Below, piece after piece: positions 1 to 12,341 of a stretch of 64,000 nucleotides of DNA; position 1 is the stretch's first letter, and every line of letters starts with the position of its first letter. Made by a program: the position numbers and the translations under genes. The notes under the pieces are model-generated. The model was not told the origin of the DNA, searched no databases, and worked only from the letters and a program-made list of their open reading frames with translations. The stretch spans positions 501,001 to 565,000 of the forward strand of contig CM070629.1 in the NCBI GenBank assembly GCA_036346255.1, given 5' to 3'. The DNA is from Ampelocalamus luodianensis (lineage: Eukaryota; Streptophyta; Magnoliopsida; Poales; Poaceae).

Positions 1-346
1 GGGCGGAGGGCCGACGCCGGCGTCGTCGGAGAAGGAGAAGCGGCCGCGGCGTCCGCGTCTGGCGTCGGATCTGGAGAGTGGGCGAGTGAAAGAGAAATGG
101 GGTTGGAGAGAGATTAGAGGAGAGCGGTGGCAATAGCCAATGGCTAATGGGCTTGCAACTCGGACTTAGGCCGAATAAGAAATGGGGTCATTAGGGTGAA
201 ATTTCCAAATTTGTCTTGATGTAATCATGTATATTAATATGGGTAGTATATACTTTATGTATTAAGGGGGGTATATATCAGATTTTTGTGCAAAAATTTT
301 AAGGGTGCGACTGTACCCCCATGCACCTACTGTAGCTCCGCCCCTG
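1..346. mobile_element. Probable hAT-like transposon end
   Basis: The stretch runs off the left edge of the window and ends with GCTCCGCCCCTG, the reverse complement of CAGGGGCGGAGC. That is the form of terminal inverted repeat seen in many plant hAT elements. The left part is GC-rich and the right part AT-rich. The other terminus and the 8-bp target duplication are outside the window or not visible, so the family call rests on one terminus only. Confidence 0.4.
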
Positions 347-449
347 CCGTAGATACAACACAAGTACGAGTATATAATACAAATATGTTATCCAACCTGC
401 TATGCTATCTTAGCGGTTACTATAAAGTTCTCAGTTAATATGTTATGGT

Positions 450-1262
450 GTATTTGGTTGTGTGAATCAGAGTAAATGGATGAGATGGTACATGATGGAT
501 GGAAGATCTTGGATAGGATGATAGGAGTTTGGTGTTTGTTTGATGGGATAGGATGATACAAGATTTTGTTTGGTTGCTTTGATAAGATGATCCTGGATAG
601 TTCAAGATGATGTTTTGTTTGATAAATGAGGTTGTGTTTGGTGACCTTCCCTCTAGCATTGGTGAGGTTACCACCCACAATTTTTTTCCCTTTCTTCCTC
701 CTCTTCTCCTTTCCTTCCTTCCTTTTCTCTCTTTTCTTTTCTCCAAACGACAGCCTTCCTTTCTTCTTCCTCCTTTCTTTCTTCTCTCCTATCCCCATTC
801 TTTCTTCCTTCTTCCAGCAAACTTCTCCCTCCTCCTTCTTCTCTCTCCGGCCGGCTAGATCCGGCCGAGCTGCCGCCTCTCCATCATCGGGCTGCCGCTC
901 CAACCGTGCTGATGCCATCGCCTAGGCTACTGCATCACCGTCAGGTCGCCGCTGGGCCGCGCCACTTGCGGGCTGATGCCTGCGTCCTTGGTCTCGGAGC
1001 CTGCATCGCCTACCGCCGGCCGTCGCCCAGGCTCCCCTCACCACTGCTCTCGGTCGGGCTACCCTTGCCGCCGTCGTGGGCCAGGATCACGCCATACAGG
1101 GGTGGCGTGGGGAGCTTAGGGGAGGTGACTGTAACGAGAAATGAGGCGAGCACACGTGGGTGGATGAGCTCGTTCACCGTTTTTTGCTGTATCACATGAT
1201 GCATGATCTTGGTAGAATATTCCCCTTAGGATGAGATGATCCCAATTACCCATCCAAACACA
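450..1262. mobile_element. Degenerate terminal-inverted-repeat element with GC-rich core
   Basis: The left edge (GTATTTGGTTG, then a GGATGAGATG stretch) and the reverse complement of the right edge (GTGTTTGGATGGG, then GGGATCATCTCAT) are imperfect inverted repeats. They surround a core that is first pyrimidine-rich and then GC-rich (about 680-1130). Such a core could be a captured gene fragment, but no protein family is recognisable in it. I could not fix the target duplication. The reading frames across it look like by-products of composition. Confidence 0.4.
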
Positions 1263-1266
1263 AGAA

Positions 1267-2570
1267 TGTAACATCCCAAAGTTATGTTACCAAAATAAAA
1301 TAAATAAAGTTATTGGATTTTCTGAAATTTGGAAGAGTTTGATTGCCTTATTTAATTTTCTGAAGTTTTAAAAGTCAAAAATTTAAAATTTATTTGAAGT
1401 TCTTGAAGTTTCAGTTCGTTTGATCTGAAAAATAAAAATTCAATTAATTTCTAGAATTTTCTGAGTTTTTAAAAGCTTTTTCCTAAATATTTCAAAGCCA
1501 AAATAATTTATTTGCGAAAACTATAGCCAATTATAAATTGGAGCTATTTTTATTAAGTCCAAAATAAATAAGGGAATTTCTGTGAATTTTCTCATAATTT
1601 TTGGATTTATTTTGCTATTTTCTAAAGTCATTTCTAATTATATGGATTAAATCAATTGAAAAACCAATTTAAAAACCCTAAAACCCTTTGGGTCGAAACC
1701 TCCTCGGTCCGGCCCATTTCCTCCGCGCGCCGGCCCAGCCAGCCCGCTCCTCCCGCACGCTCATTCTCTCTCTCCCCACCCTCCGATCTACATCGGACGG
1801 CTGCTACCGCACCCACGCCACCCCCGCCTCCTCCGCACCGTTGGATGCGCATCGGACGGTCCGCACCCTCTCTTCTCCCCCGCGCCTTCTCCTTCGTTCC
1901 TTTCTTCTTCCCCGAGCCGCCGCCATTACCGCGCCTCGCGAGCTCCATCAACGCCGCGATTCCCTCCCCCTCTTCGCACGTGAAGGCGCGCATTTAAGCC
2001 CGTGTTTCATGCCTCGCCCGTTACCGGCATTTCCCCTCCACCTCCGGCCCTAATTACCTCGATCTCCGCCGGCAAACTCGCGCGGCCTTCTTGCGCGCCA
2101 CGACGAATCCATGCCGCCCCCGCCCTATAAAGCAGTGCCTCGGCTCCGCCTCTCCTCGCCGACACCGATGCCCCTCACCCCCTCACTTCTTCACCTCCAC
2201 AAGCCCCAAAATTTGGAGTTCCTCCTTGCCGCCCGGAGCTCGGCGCTTCTTCGTTGCCGGCGCCGTCAAAGCCTCATCGACGCCATTGACCACACCAACG
2301 GCATCACCAAGTCCTTGCCCACCCGGTGCTCCCATTCACCCGAGCCCAAGGCCGCCGGAACACCGTTGCCGGCAACACCCAAAGGTCTTCGTCGCCAAAA
2401 GGCATCATCAGCGAACAGACAGAAGCGATCGCAACAAACTTTGAATAATTCATGCCCCCTTCACTTTTTTCTAGTCTTGGATCAGCATCAGCAATGTTAG
2501 ACACCCCTACCCTCACATGTACCCCCAAGCGTTCATGCAAATCTTAAACGAAAAGGTGATTATGGTATGA
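1267..2570 (+). mobile_element. Probable Ty3/gypsy-type LTR, 3' end uncertain
   Basis: The stretch opens with TGTAACATCCC, a frequent start of long grass gypsy LTRs. It continues through an AT-rich segment and then a GC-rich promoter-like segment with a TATAAA box at about 2127. The long frames at 1650-2500 are compositional and match no family I know. No clear LTR end, PBS or gag frame follows, so this is a solo or truncated LTR at best. The 3' boundary is approximate. Confidence 0.4.
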
Positions 2571-3540
2571 CTCTTCTTGACAGTCATGTTGCGTAGACAC
2601 AAATACATGCAATAGAAATATATGACAAATGACCCAAATCAACAATTGCATATTCGATCCAAGTAAGATTAGAAATACAGCAAACGATCACAAAGATTCT
2701 TTCAGGCAACATTACCATTCTTTTGTTGTTAAGGGAGCATAGTTGTCAAGAAATGAACTAAACAATACCAGTTCATCAATCAGAAGACCGTTCAAACAAC
2801 AGACCACAGATAAGTTAAGATGAAGTTATAAACCTTTACTAGGAATCCTTTGACAACAATCTAAAGCCTAGCAAATCCCTAGTCGTCATCATCACCAGCA
2901 TCTCAATTCAACTAAATCATAATTAGTCTGTAGAATCACAAAGGGAGCTAACTTTTTATATGCTTCAAATATCTACTAAACAATATCGAACTAAATACTA
3001 AAAGTAAACCAAGCAGATTCAAACTGATATAGAAGGAATGATACATTAAGATGATCATGTTTTGATGGCATGATCCCACAAATGAAATAATTGACATGCA
3101 AAATTCCCTAAACCTTGCTATCCCACCACTAGAAAGTAATAGAATGTTCAAGCCTACAATATCATGTCTTATGCAGGATTAAATCACCAACATCACTGTG
3201 CACAACAAAAGATGAAAGAAACATATTTGGCTGATTCTACTCCTATATAATACTAGTGTATTATCCCGACAACACAATGATATTTGCTATCGCTTGTGCT
3301 TTGCTTGTATGACCTCTACCTTCCTAGATTAGGTATCTAATGTAATCTTGTCTCACATGCAATCTCTTCTCCTTTGTGCGACCTCAATGGCGGGTTGAAT
3401 AATCCACCTCATGCGCCTCGAATGATGGAGCTTTTCCTTCACCACGATCGCGATGGCCACCTTGAGATGAATGGTAGTTGTATTTTCATTTGTTGTTCAC
3501 TTGGTGATGGATTGTGATATACTTATGATGCACTTGTCAT
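2571..3540. other. Unassigned AT-rich intergenic DNA
   Basis: No coding frame, RNA gene or complete mobile element was recognised. The last 170 bases (from about 3370) contain a short open stretch on the + strand directly before the CACTA-like repeat block and may belong to that transposon. Confidence 0.4.
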
Positions 3541-3544
3541 TGTG

Positions 3545-4345
3545 ATAAACTTGTGGATTTGTTTGGATGGACTTGAGCACTTATTGTTATATATGTGATG
3601 GATGTGATAAATATGTGATGGATGAGATATATATGTGATGGATGTGATATATATGTGATGGATCTGATATATGTTTGGATGGATTTGTTTGTCGTGATGG
3701 AATGTAAAAAACAAATAAAAAACGCAGTTTTGGGTCACTTTGCCGAGTGCAACACACGACAAATAGGTCCTTTGCCGAGTGCCATGGTCATGGCACTCGG
3801 CAAAGCTGGGAATGTGGGCACCTGAAAATCCTAGTTTTCCAGCTTTGCCGAGTGCCATGACCATGGCACTCGGCAAAGAATTTTTTTTTAAAAAAAAAAA
3901 TTAAACCTTTGCCGAGTGTCATGACCATGGTACTCGGCAAAGAATTTTTTTTTAAAAAAAATTAAAACTTTGCCGAGTGTCGAATACTGCGGCTCGGCAA
4001 AGAATTTTCAAATTTTTTTAAACCTTTGCCGAGTGCGTCGTTCGACACTCGGCAAAGACATTTTCAAAAAAAATCTTTGCCGAGTGCGCGGGTTGGCACT
4101 CGGCAGCGGCAAATCAACGGGGCGGTGCCGTAACTAGTCCTTTTCTTTGACGAGTGCTGACTCGGCACTCGGTAAAGCCTTTGCCGAGTGCCCGAAAAAA
4201 TACACTCGGCAAAGGATGCTTTGCCGATTAATTTTTTTCCGAGTGCTCTTTGCCGAGTGTCGCACTCGGCAAAGCCTTTGCCGAGTGCAAAGGGGCCTTT
4301 GCCTAGTGCCGGAGGCACTCGGCAAAGTGCCTGAGTCCGGTAGTG
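3545..4345. mobile_element. CACTA (En/Spm-type) transposon terminal region
   Basis: The right end, read on the - strand, starts CACTACCGGACTCAGGCAC. This is the CACTA terminal motif running straight into subterminal repeats. The motif TTTGCCGAGTG or its reverse complement occurs roughly twenty times between 3748 and 4328, often as head-to-head pairs that can fold into hairpins. Subterminal arrays of this kind bind the element-encoded protein in En/Spm. GATGGATGTGATATAT-type repeats at 3595-3680 look like part of the same element. I found no matching left terminus, so the copy is truncated or its other end has decayed. Confidence 0.8.
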
Positions 4346-5850
4346 CACCATTGGTATCCTCTAAGTACTTTTGCCATTATTTGCATCACAAATTTAGTTA
4401 ATTTTGTTCTTAAGATTGCTACTTGTGCATATTTCTGGGCTTTCAAAACGCACTGTCTATTATTAAGGTACTACATTTAATGTATTTTCCATTCTTAACT
4501 TTGTTTCTCATAATTTATGTATCAATTTGGATTACACATGATATTTAAATGTGCATTTTTACTAGCTCAACTCATGATAACTTTATCCCACTAACATCTT
4601 TTCTATTTTCGTCTTGTGTATGCCACTGCTTGCTATCCAAACAAACCCTCAGGGGAGAAGTTTCCAAGGGAGCTAGTAACTGGGTGGCTATCGGCCAATC
4701 TTGGTCATATTCCATTTTTCACTCATTTTCTTTGATTTTTTTAAAAAACAGATTTCAACTTCCAACTACATCCAATAGCAAGTAGAGTTCGAGCCAACAA
4801 AAGATTTTTTTTTTTTAAAAAAAAAAAAAGTTCCCAGTTACCATCAGGATTTTAAAACTTGGATACTAGCTCATCCAGAATGTTATCAAGTTGGTTTTAG
4901 TATGCAAATATTGATAGGCACTGATTAATCACTCCATGGAAAGCTAATGTTAATATATTGGAGTGTGTGGTGGCGATATCAAGAGATTTCCATAGTTGTA
5001 CACTTTGTACTGGATCTCAATCAACGCCAACTCCACATGCATCGTGGTTGCAAACTTTAATATGACAATCTTAGACTAGCCATATATGCATATTTTCTAT
5101 ATAAGCATCAATTGCAAAGGTTAAAGGATAGAGTACACTACCAGGACCCGGGTTATATGACGACCCCTCCCTGGTGCCAACCACCACGTGGCACTAGTTA
5201 CTATACTATATATACCCAACTGGAGTTGCCTGGTCTGATCGATCGATCTGGATATATCGATCAGTATTCAGACCATACTTTCCGTCAGGGATGACAAAAT
5301 ATCGCGCGGGCATATATACTTACAGCTAGCATTCGTTTTCCAACTCAACCGGCCGTTGAAGCATCGATCAATCAGATTAATAGCTACTTTTGAGTTGTGA
5401 TCTATCACTGCTGATTGCAAATGTTTAACGGCACCAACTAATTAGAATGAACAGCTTAACCCATGATCATGAAATTCCTGCCAGTAGAAACTAGTTAAGT
5501 AACCAGACCTAACCGTTGGTGCAAGTAACCATTGCTTTCAGTTCAATATATAACACCGAGCTAACGTGTTGCATGCAATGACTGACTGACTGATGTGCAT
5601 GGAATGACTGCTAATTAAGCTAGCCCAACCTGCTAGTAATTTGCCAACTGATCGATTTGTTTGTGTAGTGCACAAAATAAGGTGCAACGCTCACTACTGC
5701 ACAATTAACGCGCACCCACAACACTAACTTGTTAATTAGCCATAACGCACCAACAAACTAAACGAAAAAAAAAAAGAACCAGCAATTTAAATGTTAAATC
5801 ATGTCGATTTGAATTGAACCGGTTAGACAAAAACTAATCAACCATCAACG
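4346..5850. other. AT-rich intergenic DNA
   Basis: I see nothing coding here. There is a homopolymer T/A junction at about 4806-4829 and many TAGCTAG/GATCGATC-type short palindromes, as is usual in grass intergenic DNA. Confidence 0.5.
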
Positions 5851-5855
5851 TCTCG

Positions 5856-6134
5856 CATTGCAAACATAGATATAGATGTGTCATTAACGTGTGGGCCTAC
5901 GTATGCCCTAGTTTCTAGCCTCGCAAGTGGATGGTGTTTTTTAAAATCACATAACATTTTGCACTAGTGTCACTTAATTAGAGGCCATGTCACACGTTGC
6001 AAACACAAACATAGATGTGTCATTAACATATGGGCCTACGTATGCCCCAGCTGCAAGAGCCTCACAATTGGATGATATATATTTTCCAAATTAAATTACA
6101 GTACATTTTGCAGTGTCACCTAGAGGCCATGTCA
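5856..6134 (+). repeat. Diverged direct tandem repeat, about 140-bp unit, two copies
   Basis: Copy one (about 5856-5994) and copy two (about 5995-6134) share TTGCAAACA, ATAGATGTGTCATTAAC, GGGCCTACGTATGCCC, a CATTTTGCA block and AGAGGCCATGTCAC in the same order. The copies differ by substitutions and small indels, so the duplication is not recent. No coding frame is conserved between them. Confidence 0.75.
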
Positions 6135-6287
6135 CAGTTAACGTACAGACAGTTGTGCCCCGTCAATATAATTAATTTCTAGGTAGAATTGCATGCATAT
6201 ATAGACTATAGATGTGCATGAAATGATGTGCCATTAACGACTAATTAATTAACCAATTAACTCGCTAGCTAGTCGATAGACAGTGCG

Positions 6288-6330
6288 TATATATATATAT
6301 ATATATATATATACATGCATGCATGCATGC
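6288..6330. repeat. (TA)n followed by (CATG)n microsatellite
   Basis: An alternating TA tract (6288-6312) runs into a CATG/GCAT tract (about 6314-6330). It has no gene context. Confidence 0.9.
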
Positions 6331-6334
6331 TCGT

Positions 6335-8805
6335 GAAGTTAATTGAGCTGCAACCGTTGATTCAGTCGCGCGCACTGTCGTCCATGAGACAGACCACCGA
6401 TCGATGGAGCGCATGTACACAGCAACGAACGATCGAATTGATCGTTCTTACTTCAATCTGTGCTGCACAGTACAGTCGCATCTTTGTGTTTGCTTCTCCA
6501 TCTACCTGTATATATATATATATTCTTGTTGCATGCATGGTTCTTCTTCTCAGCGGCTAAGCGCACCTACCTTCTGGCTACCCATGGCCATGGCACCTCT
6601 CAAATATATGCCATTTTCTCCGCCTATGTGCGTACAACACACGATCGATCGGATCTCTAACTAGCCCGATCGGCTAGGAAATCATAGCGGTGGGTGAGGA
6701 CCAGGATAAAAACAACCGCTAGCTAGAATGATTTTTTTTAGAGCCGCGATTTCTCGTTTGGCTCCACCCTATTTTTATTTTCAATTTCTGTATGCTAGTG
6801 TAATCAAAGTGTTGTATATATGTCCCATCTTATATACGCACTAGTTAACATTATTACTAACATTAAAGGATGCAAGAAAGGGCCGCTTCCCCGTGCTACG
6901 TCGGCAGGAATAGGATGTCCGTCCGATCGTGGCGAAATCGGCTCCAGGCCGCCCGATCCGGCCCGGTGTGTTCGGTGGGAATGTGCGGCGCTCGCGTGTC
7001 CCTCCCACACCCTCGGGCTCCGTGTCCAGTCGCCGCCGTCCCTCGCTCTTTCTACCCCGTCGCCCACTCGGTTTCCCTCCCACGCCGCTGCTGTTCCCTC
7101 CTTCTTCCTCCTCCCCCACCTCGGCCGGTCTCCCTCCCTAGCCGACTCTTCGGCACCTCCGGCGTCCTTGCCCTTTGTCTTTCGGTTCGGCCAAAATTAA
7201 CCTCTTGGCTGATGTATGTCCGTCTACATGCACGTGCCTGATCGAGACGATAAACCTAGCTAGGCAGGCAAGATCTAGCTAGCTGGCTATATTACACGTA
7301 CGTACGTACTGCAGTGGCGTAGCGCTGGCTAGCTGTTGATTAATTCATAGGTAGAATTGCATGGATTATTAATTAGGTGGTATATAGTATATGATAGGGA
7401 TCACTTGATGTTTAGTTAACGACCAAGTAATTAACTAACTAACTAGCTAGTCAACCAGTCACCTAGATCTCCTACAACTTGAACAACTTAATTTGTTAAT
7501 GCATTTTTAGTTGAGCCATCACACTACGTACCGATCGACATGAGACCAATGATATTTGACTGGCCGCCGGCCGTTTCTTTCTTTCTTTCCTTTTCTTTTT
7601 GGTGCCACATGCTAGCTCATAGCTAGCACAGTAGCAGCTGCATATATGCATGTTGTGTTTCCTAAGTAAGTTAAGATGCATCTCTTGTTTTTCTTTGTGG
7701 GGTGCGTGCTCATTTAATTTGGCACTAATTTTGTTCTCTCTTGTTGATATACGTACGTCAACGGCCGAGTGCAAATATCTGAAATGTTTTTCATTTAATA
7801 TATAATTTTCCCGGCCAAAGCTGTAGACAAATTTTACTGGCTACTGGCTAGTGAGAAAGAGTGATTGTCTCTTACAAAATAGACGTAGCTAGGCTGTTTG
7901 GTTGCGTGCATAAGTACGTCTTAACCTCACGTGGACTTACAAATTGATTAAGGTTGTCAGTGTCCAGGCTACGGCATCGAATCCTTAATTAGATGGCCTT
8001 TCAAGCATCAAGGCCACCTCTCGGACCACATGCATGATGCACTCCCTCCGTTTTGTTTTACAAGGTCTATTAACTTAATTTGCAAATTAACTTGTAAAGC
8101 CTACAATATAAGGCCGGCCGGGCAAGCATGTAGATTAAATATATATTATACACTTATGTATTACATTCCCTTCGTAAACATTTATGCACTTGAACGTTCG
8201 TCTCTCATCTTTACAAAACACTTCATACAAAAACATTCTGGTGGTAAAGAGTAAAGACGAGAGAGAGATCGGTCGAGAGATCACTACGTATAGAAATCTC
8301 AGGTGTGGAATGCTGTCTGTTGCCAAAATGCCGATATGGATATAGCAACTTTGCATCGGCTTTGTGTCTCGGGGTCTCCTGTCGAACTTAAGGAAAATAT
8401 AGCAACATTTCATCAGCTTTGTGTCCATGATTGGGACTCGGCGTCTCCTATATATCGAGCAGGTCTCAAACTCCCAGGTGCACGTTCTCTCTCCCGGTCT
8501 ACCCCTTTCCTTCCCTGAACCACACTCTCTCTCCTCTAAAGCCACCACCTCCTCTGCGGGCTGCTCTAACACCCTGCAAGTAGGAGTGAAAACGGATAAG
8601 TCCGAACGGAAACGGATTCACCTTTTTAATTAAGACCATAAAAAGTAGAAATCATCAGTAACTCTGTAAGATTGGGGTGACCAAGGGACAATACATACAG
8701 GTGCAGCAACGTCTCTGAACATACGGATACGGCTGAACACAGCACACATGCTTCCTTTGGATTCCACAGACAAAATAATTAGTTCCATGTACTGTAGTAG
8801 CTTGC
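6335..8805. other. Intergenic DNA with an isolated GC-rich block
   Basis: Most of this is AT-rich with abundant TAGCTAGC and GATCGATC motifs. A sharply bounded GC-rich, pyrimidine-rich block at about 6880-7200 has several short overlapping frames but none with a recognisable domain. Positions 8039-8055 (CTCCCTCCGTTTTG) resemble the start of a Stowaway MITE, without a matching right end. Confidence 0.4.
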
Positions 8806-8806
8806 C

Positions 8807-8830
8807 GACTGACTGACTGACTGACTGACT
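8807..8830. repeat. (GACT)n microsatellite
   Basis: Six tandem copies of a GACT tetranucleotide lie in non-coding DNA. Confidence 0.9.
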
Positions 8831-10545
8831 GGGTAGCAGAGCAGAGCAGGCAGTAAAAAAACTTGTAATCTACTATTTCTCTCCAACTTACGGCTTTTAA
8901 TAATTGAGAGGTCAGCTGGTGAATTGCCATTGGCGACCAAGCCACTTTAAGAGCTCGCAAATTAACCTTTTTGTACAGCCAGCCAGGCCACGTGACCGAC
9001 CCTCCACACTGCAGGGTGGGCCCCACACGACTCTAAACCTGCTTGCTTACCTTTCCCCCCTCACCTTTTCATCTCCTTTCATGTGAGATGATTCGTTACA
9101 AACCTATTAGACTGATGTTTAATTACAGTTTTTTAAATTGTTTGCTCAAAGCTCAAGCTTTTTTTTTTTGTCCAGATACTGTAGTCCCTCGTTCCATTGT
9201 AATTCACCTAGCTAGGTCGGACTCCATGTTAGTGATTGTTTGTGTAAAGGAAAAAAAAAATCCAATTTACAAACATCGACTTTACTCTCGGTTTCGTTTT
9301 TCAACCCTGAACTCGAAAACCGTTTGACTCGAGACTTCGAACTAACAAAACATCGACTTTACGCTGGGCGCTTGCGTTGTGCCGTGCGGCCTCGACAACG
9401 ATGCTGGAGTTGTCGTCCTGTGCCAACCCGAACAAGCTGCAGTTGATGTGGCTGCAGCGCGTGTGGATGCTGGCCGGCTCAGCAGCCATTGTCTCCTCCC
9501 TGTCCACGTCCGCATGTATGCAGTCCACAACCAGCCCAATTTGGTTAGGTCAGGTCCATTTAGAAGCCTCACTGTTGCTGCTTGCTACTAGTTACGATAC
9601 TACTCAGTGAGACAATACTACTCAGTGGGACAACGACTTAAATCATGCAGTGGCAGGCGGCGGCGAAGCATGGAAACAGCAGACGAGGCACTGGCCGCTG
9701 GTCCGTCGCGGGCTTGCCGACCAGGCCCGGTGGCGACGACAGATGAGCAACCGACGGCCAGAGAGCCACGTCGGTGCGCCGCGTAGGGCGCGCAACCAGT
9801 AATGATTAGTGTGCTTTTGAATCTTATTGATGTTGTCTTGTCTTTGTTGATTGACTTGATTCTTCCTATAATCCTGAGTCCTCCTAGTGGTAATTTGCTT
9901 TGATCTTTGCCCTCGCCCCCCTATTTTGCTCAAGCCCCGTCACTGGATACCATGTTGGCCAAATGATTGATAGGTAGGTGACAACCCAGTCCAACTTGGA
10001 TGCCATGTCAGATCAAAACCATTCCGATTTGCGTCAAGAGGGTAAAGCGAACAGTTTCGTTAGTTCAATGTCGAGGTGATGGTTGAAAAACGAACCGAGA
10101 CCTTGAGGGTTGTAAGTTGGGAGTTTGTTTTCTCTCTCTCCGTCGTATAAACAAGATTTTTTCGTGATGAGCATTTCTCAAAGTAAATAAAAATATAATC
10201 TCGAAGATATGCCATGAATCGACATCACGTGGTGACACGACGTATACATATAGAGTGACGAGAAAGCTAGAGCAAGGTTGCACGCAGAAGCATGAGAGAG
10301 TGCCTCGTGCAAAAAAGATGCTTCCATTCCTTTCTTGAGGCTTTAGGTTTGGTTGAGCTCCGGGGGGCACATCACATGCCTAGCTAAAAGCTAACTCTCT
10401 CCCTCCCTCTCCCTGCTTGCGTTCCAAATCATAATCATATGCATGCATGTCAGTCATGTGCCTATATATGGACTATGGTATTGGTATGGATCCATACTCG
10501 ATCACTCCATGTTTTCCTACGCGTGCGTGCGTGAGTGAGACGAGC
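8831..10545. other. Intergenic DNA without an identifiable gene
   Basis: The stretch has several short frames (for example 9377-9610 and 9643-9933) with no recognisable domain. A GGTATCCAGTGAC-like string on the - strand near 9940 resembles a retrotransposon primer-binding region, but no LTR pair could be found around it. Confidence 0.4.
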
Positions 10546-10548
10546 TAA

Positions 10549-10824
10549 GGCTGCTCTCAATGAGCAGTATCTTAGTACAGTTTCTTAGTGCATGAGGAGT
10601 GTTAGGATACTATCTTCCCAATGTATAGTTTCTTATGATGTAGTATCTTAAGTTGTTTCATTTAATTACATGCATGAGGCTGATTTGCGTTGGATTTTGA
10701 GCCGAACTAGTATCTAAATTAGATACTAGAGAACCCTCTCTCTTCATTAACTATGATACCACATCATTATTTTGCCTACATGACAGACTAAGATACTAGC
10801 CAAAGTGGAGCACTGGGAAGAGCC
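10549..10824. mobile_element. Tourist-like MITE (PIF/Harbinger group)
   Basis: The ends are imperfect inverted repeats: the left begins GGCTGCTCTCAATG and the right ends CACTGGGAAGAGCC. The 276-bp element is flanked by TAA on both sides (10546-10548 and 10825-10827), the 3-bp target duplication typical of Tourist elements. The interior is AT-rich with no open frame, as expected for a non-autonomous MITE. Confidence 0.8.
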
Positions 10825-10827
10825 TAA

Positions 10828-12341
10828 GGTAGCACAAAGGGCATCCTTCCAAGTTCCAACATAGGGCATAGGTTCCAGTCAGCAGCGTCCTGCAAAGCAG
10901 CTAAATATTTTTTGGAACAAGAGCATTGACGTGGAATTTGTAAGATGATTAACGTGGTTTCAACTTTCACAAAGCTTCTAAGGATAATAAGTTGACAAAA
11001 ACAAAAGGGATAAATCATTGTGTCAAAACTGCTAGGAATATATATATTTTTTAATGTGTTTCTAGCTTTTTTTAAAAAGGATTCTAGAGGACATGGCATG
11101 GCCTATTAATCTCTAGTTTATATATCTTGGGGGCTCCTGTATTTTTGGTCTCATGCATTCCAAACAGGCCTGCGGGCGGCCGAGAGCTAGCTGGTGGTCG
11201 TCGGCTGCAGTGGCAGGATCCCACGGAATTGCCATCGCCGGCGTGGGAGGCTGGATGGAACGGGGAGGACGCCATCAGGGACGGCAGACGCGCAGATTCG
11301 ACCTCCTAACACACCGAGGAGGCCAAAGGATTCGGTGGATCTGGTCGCACATGTACTCCTCCTCGCCGTGAGCGCTCCGGCTAGTGCTATCCACTCCGCC
11401 GCGCTACGTCTCACCGGTCCGGTCCGGTCCCGCTGCGCTGAATTTTGGGAATTGGCAAAAAGTTGTGGAATCGGTGCATACGATTTGCATGATGCATGTT
11501 ATAGACTAATGTGGTTCAAGTTGCGAAAAATTTGGGATCCGAATGCGTGAGAGGTTTGGCGGGAAATCATTAGGACCATATGGATGATGGCGAAGCATGA
11601 ACGATGCTTCGAGGAGAAGGAATTGGGAAATGTCGGTTGAGGGGCAATGTGCTCATTTGTCCAAAACCAGAAAAGTTAGTGGTTTGCAAAACCGCGGTGG
11701 TGGCCTAAGTGGATTAGGTCAAGGAGACTTTATGGAGGACAAGATGTGATGATTTCGAGCTATTAGAGCTAAGGGTGAAGAACGACGCTTTGAAAAACCT
11801 GTGTAAGTGTGTTGAGTAAAAAACCCAATTGTGTAATAGGTCAACGGGTTCCCATAGGTATGTGTAGTGTATATGATCCACTTTGTGATCGGGTTATGGT
11901 TTCTTGTGAGCCTTCACTATGTAAGATGGGCATGACGATGCGGGCACGGTCAAATCGACGTGGCGGTTTCCTCCAAGATCCGACAGCGGCGAGGTCAACT
12001 GAACGACCATGGCGACAAAGATCGGAGCCTCCTCCTCGTGGCGGTCGTCCTTAGTCCAGTGGCGGTGGGCACGATGGTCCTAGTCCTCTACCTCGGTCCA
12101 GTGCGCGGCCGTCTTGCTTGTCATCAAGCTCGGTCCAACGACGACGAGACCTCCTTGTGTTGGCGCGAACGCCACGATGTGCGCAACAGCTAATTGGTGG
12201 GTCCATGCAATTTTTTCCTTGGATCCTATACCAGGCTTGGTGGCGGTATGAGGTTTCCCTCCAGTGTGAGGTGCCGGTACCAAATCTCCCTCTCTCCTCT
12301 TGCTACAGGCAAAATTCTCACATTGGAGATGCTCTAACCGT
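10828..12341. other. Intergenic DNA, possibly with MITE debris
   Basis: No gene was recognised. The last 50 bases (CATTGGAGATGCTCTAA at about 12321-12337) look like the right terminus of another Tourist-type MITE, but I could not find its left end. The frames at 11150-11550 lack family features. Confidence 0.4.

Noticed and set aside
1652..2500. Several overlapping 110-130-codon frames on both strands
   Set aside because: They lie in a GC-rich, low-complexity Pro/Ser/Arg stretch with no domain and no splice context. They look like LTR promoter composition.
3595..3680. GATGGATGTGATATAT repeats considered as a CRISPR-like array
   Set aside because: There are no constant repeat and unique spacer units. 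It is a degenerate microsatellite within the CACTA element of a plant genome.
8039..8110. Stowaway MITE start CTCCCTCCGTTTTG
   Set aside because: No matching right terminus or TA duplication was found nearby; a short chance match is possible.
9643..9960. Possible copia 5' interior with a GGTATCCAGTGAC motif
   Set aside because: No LTR could be found next to it, and the 96-codon frame has no gag feature.
11580..11610. Short hairpin CGAAGCAT...ATGCTTCG
   Set aside because: An 8-bp stem is expected by chance at this scale.
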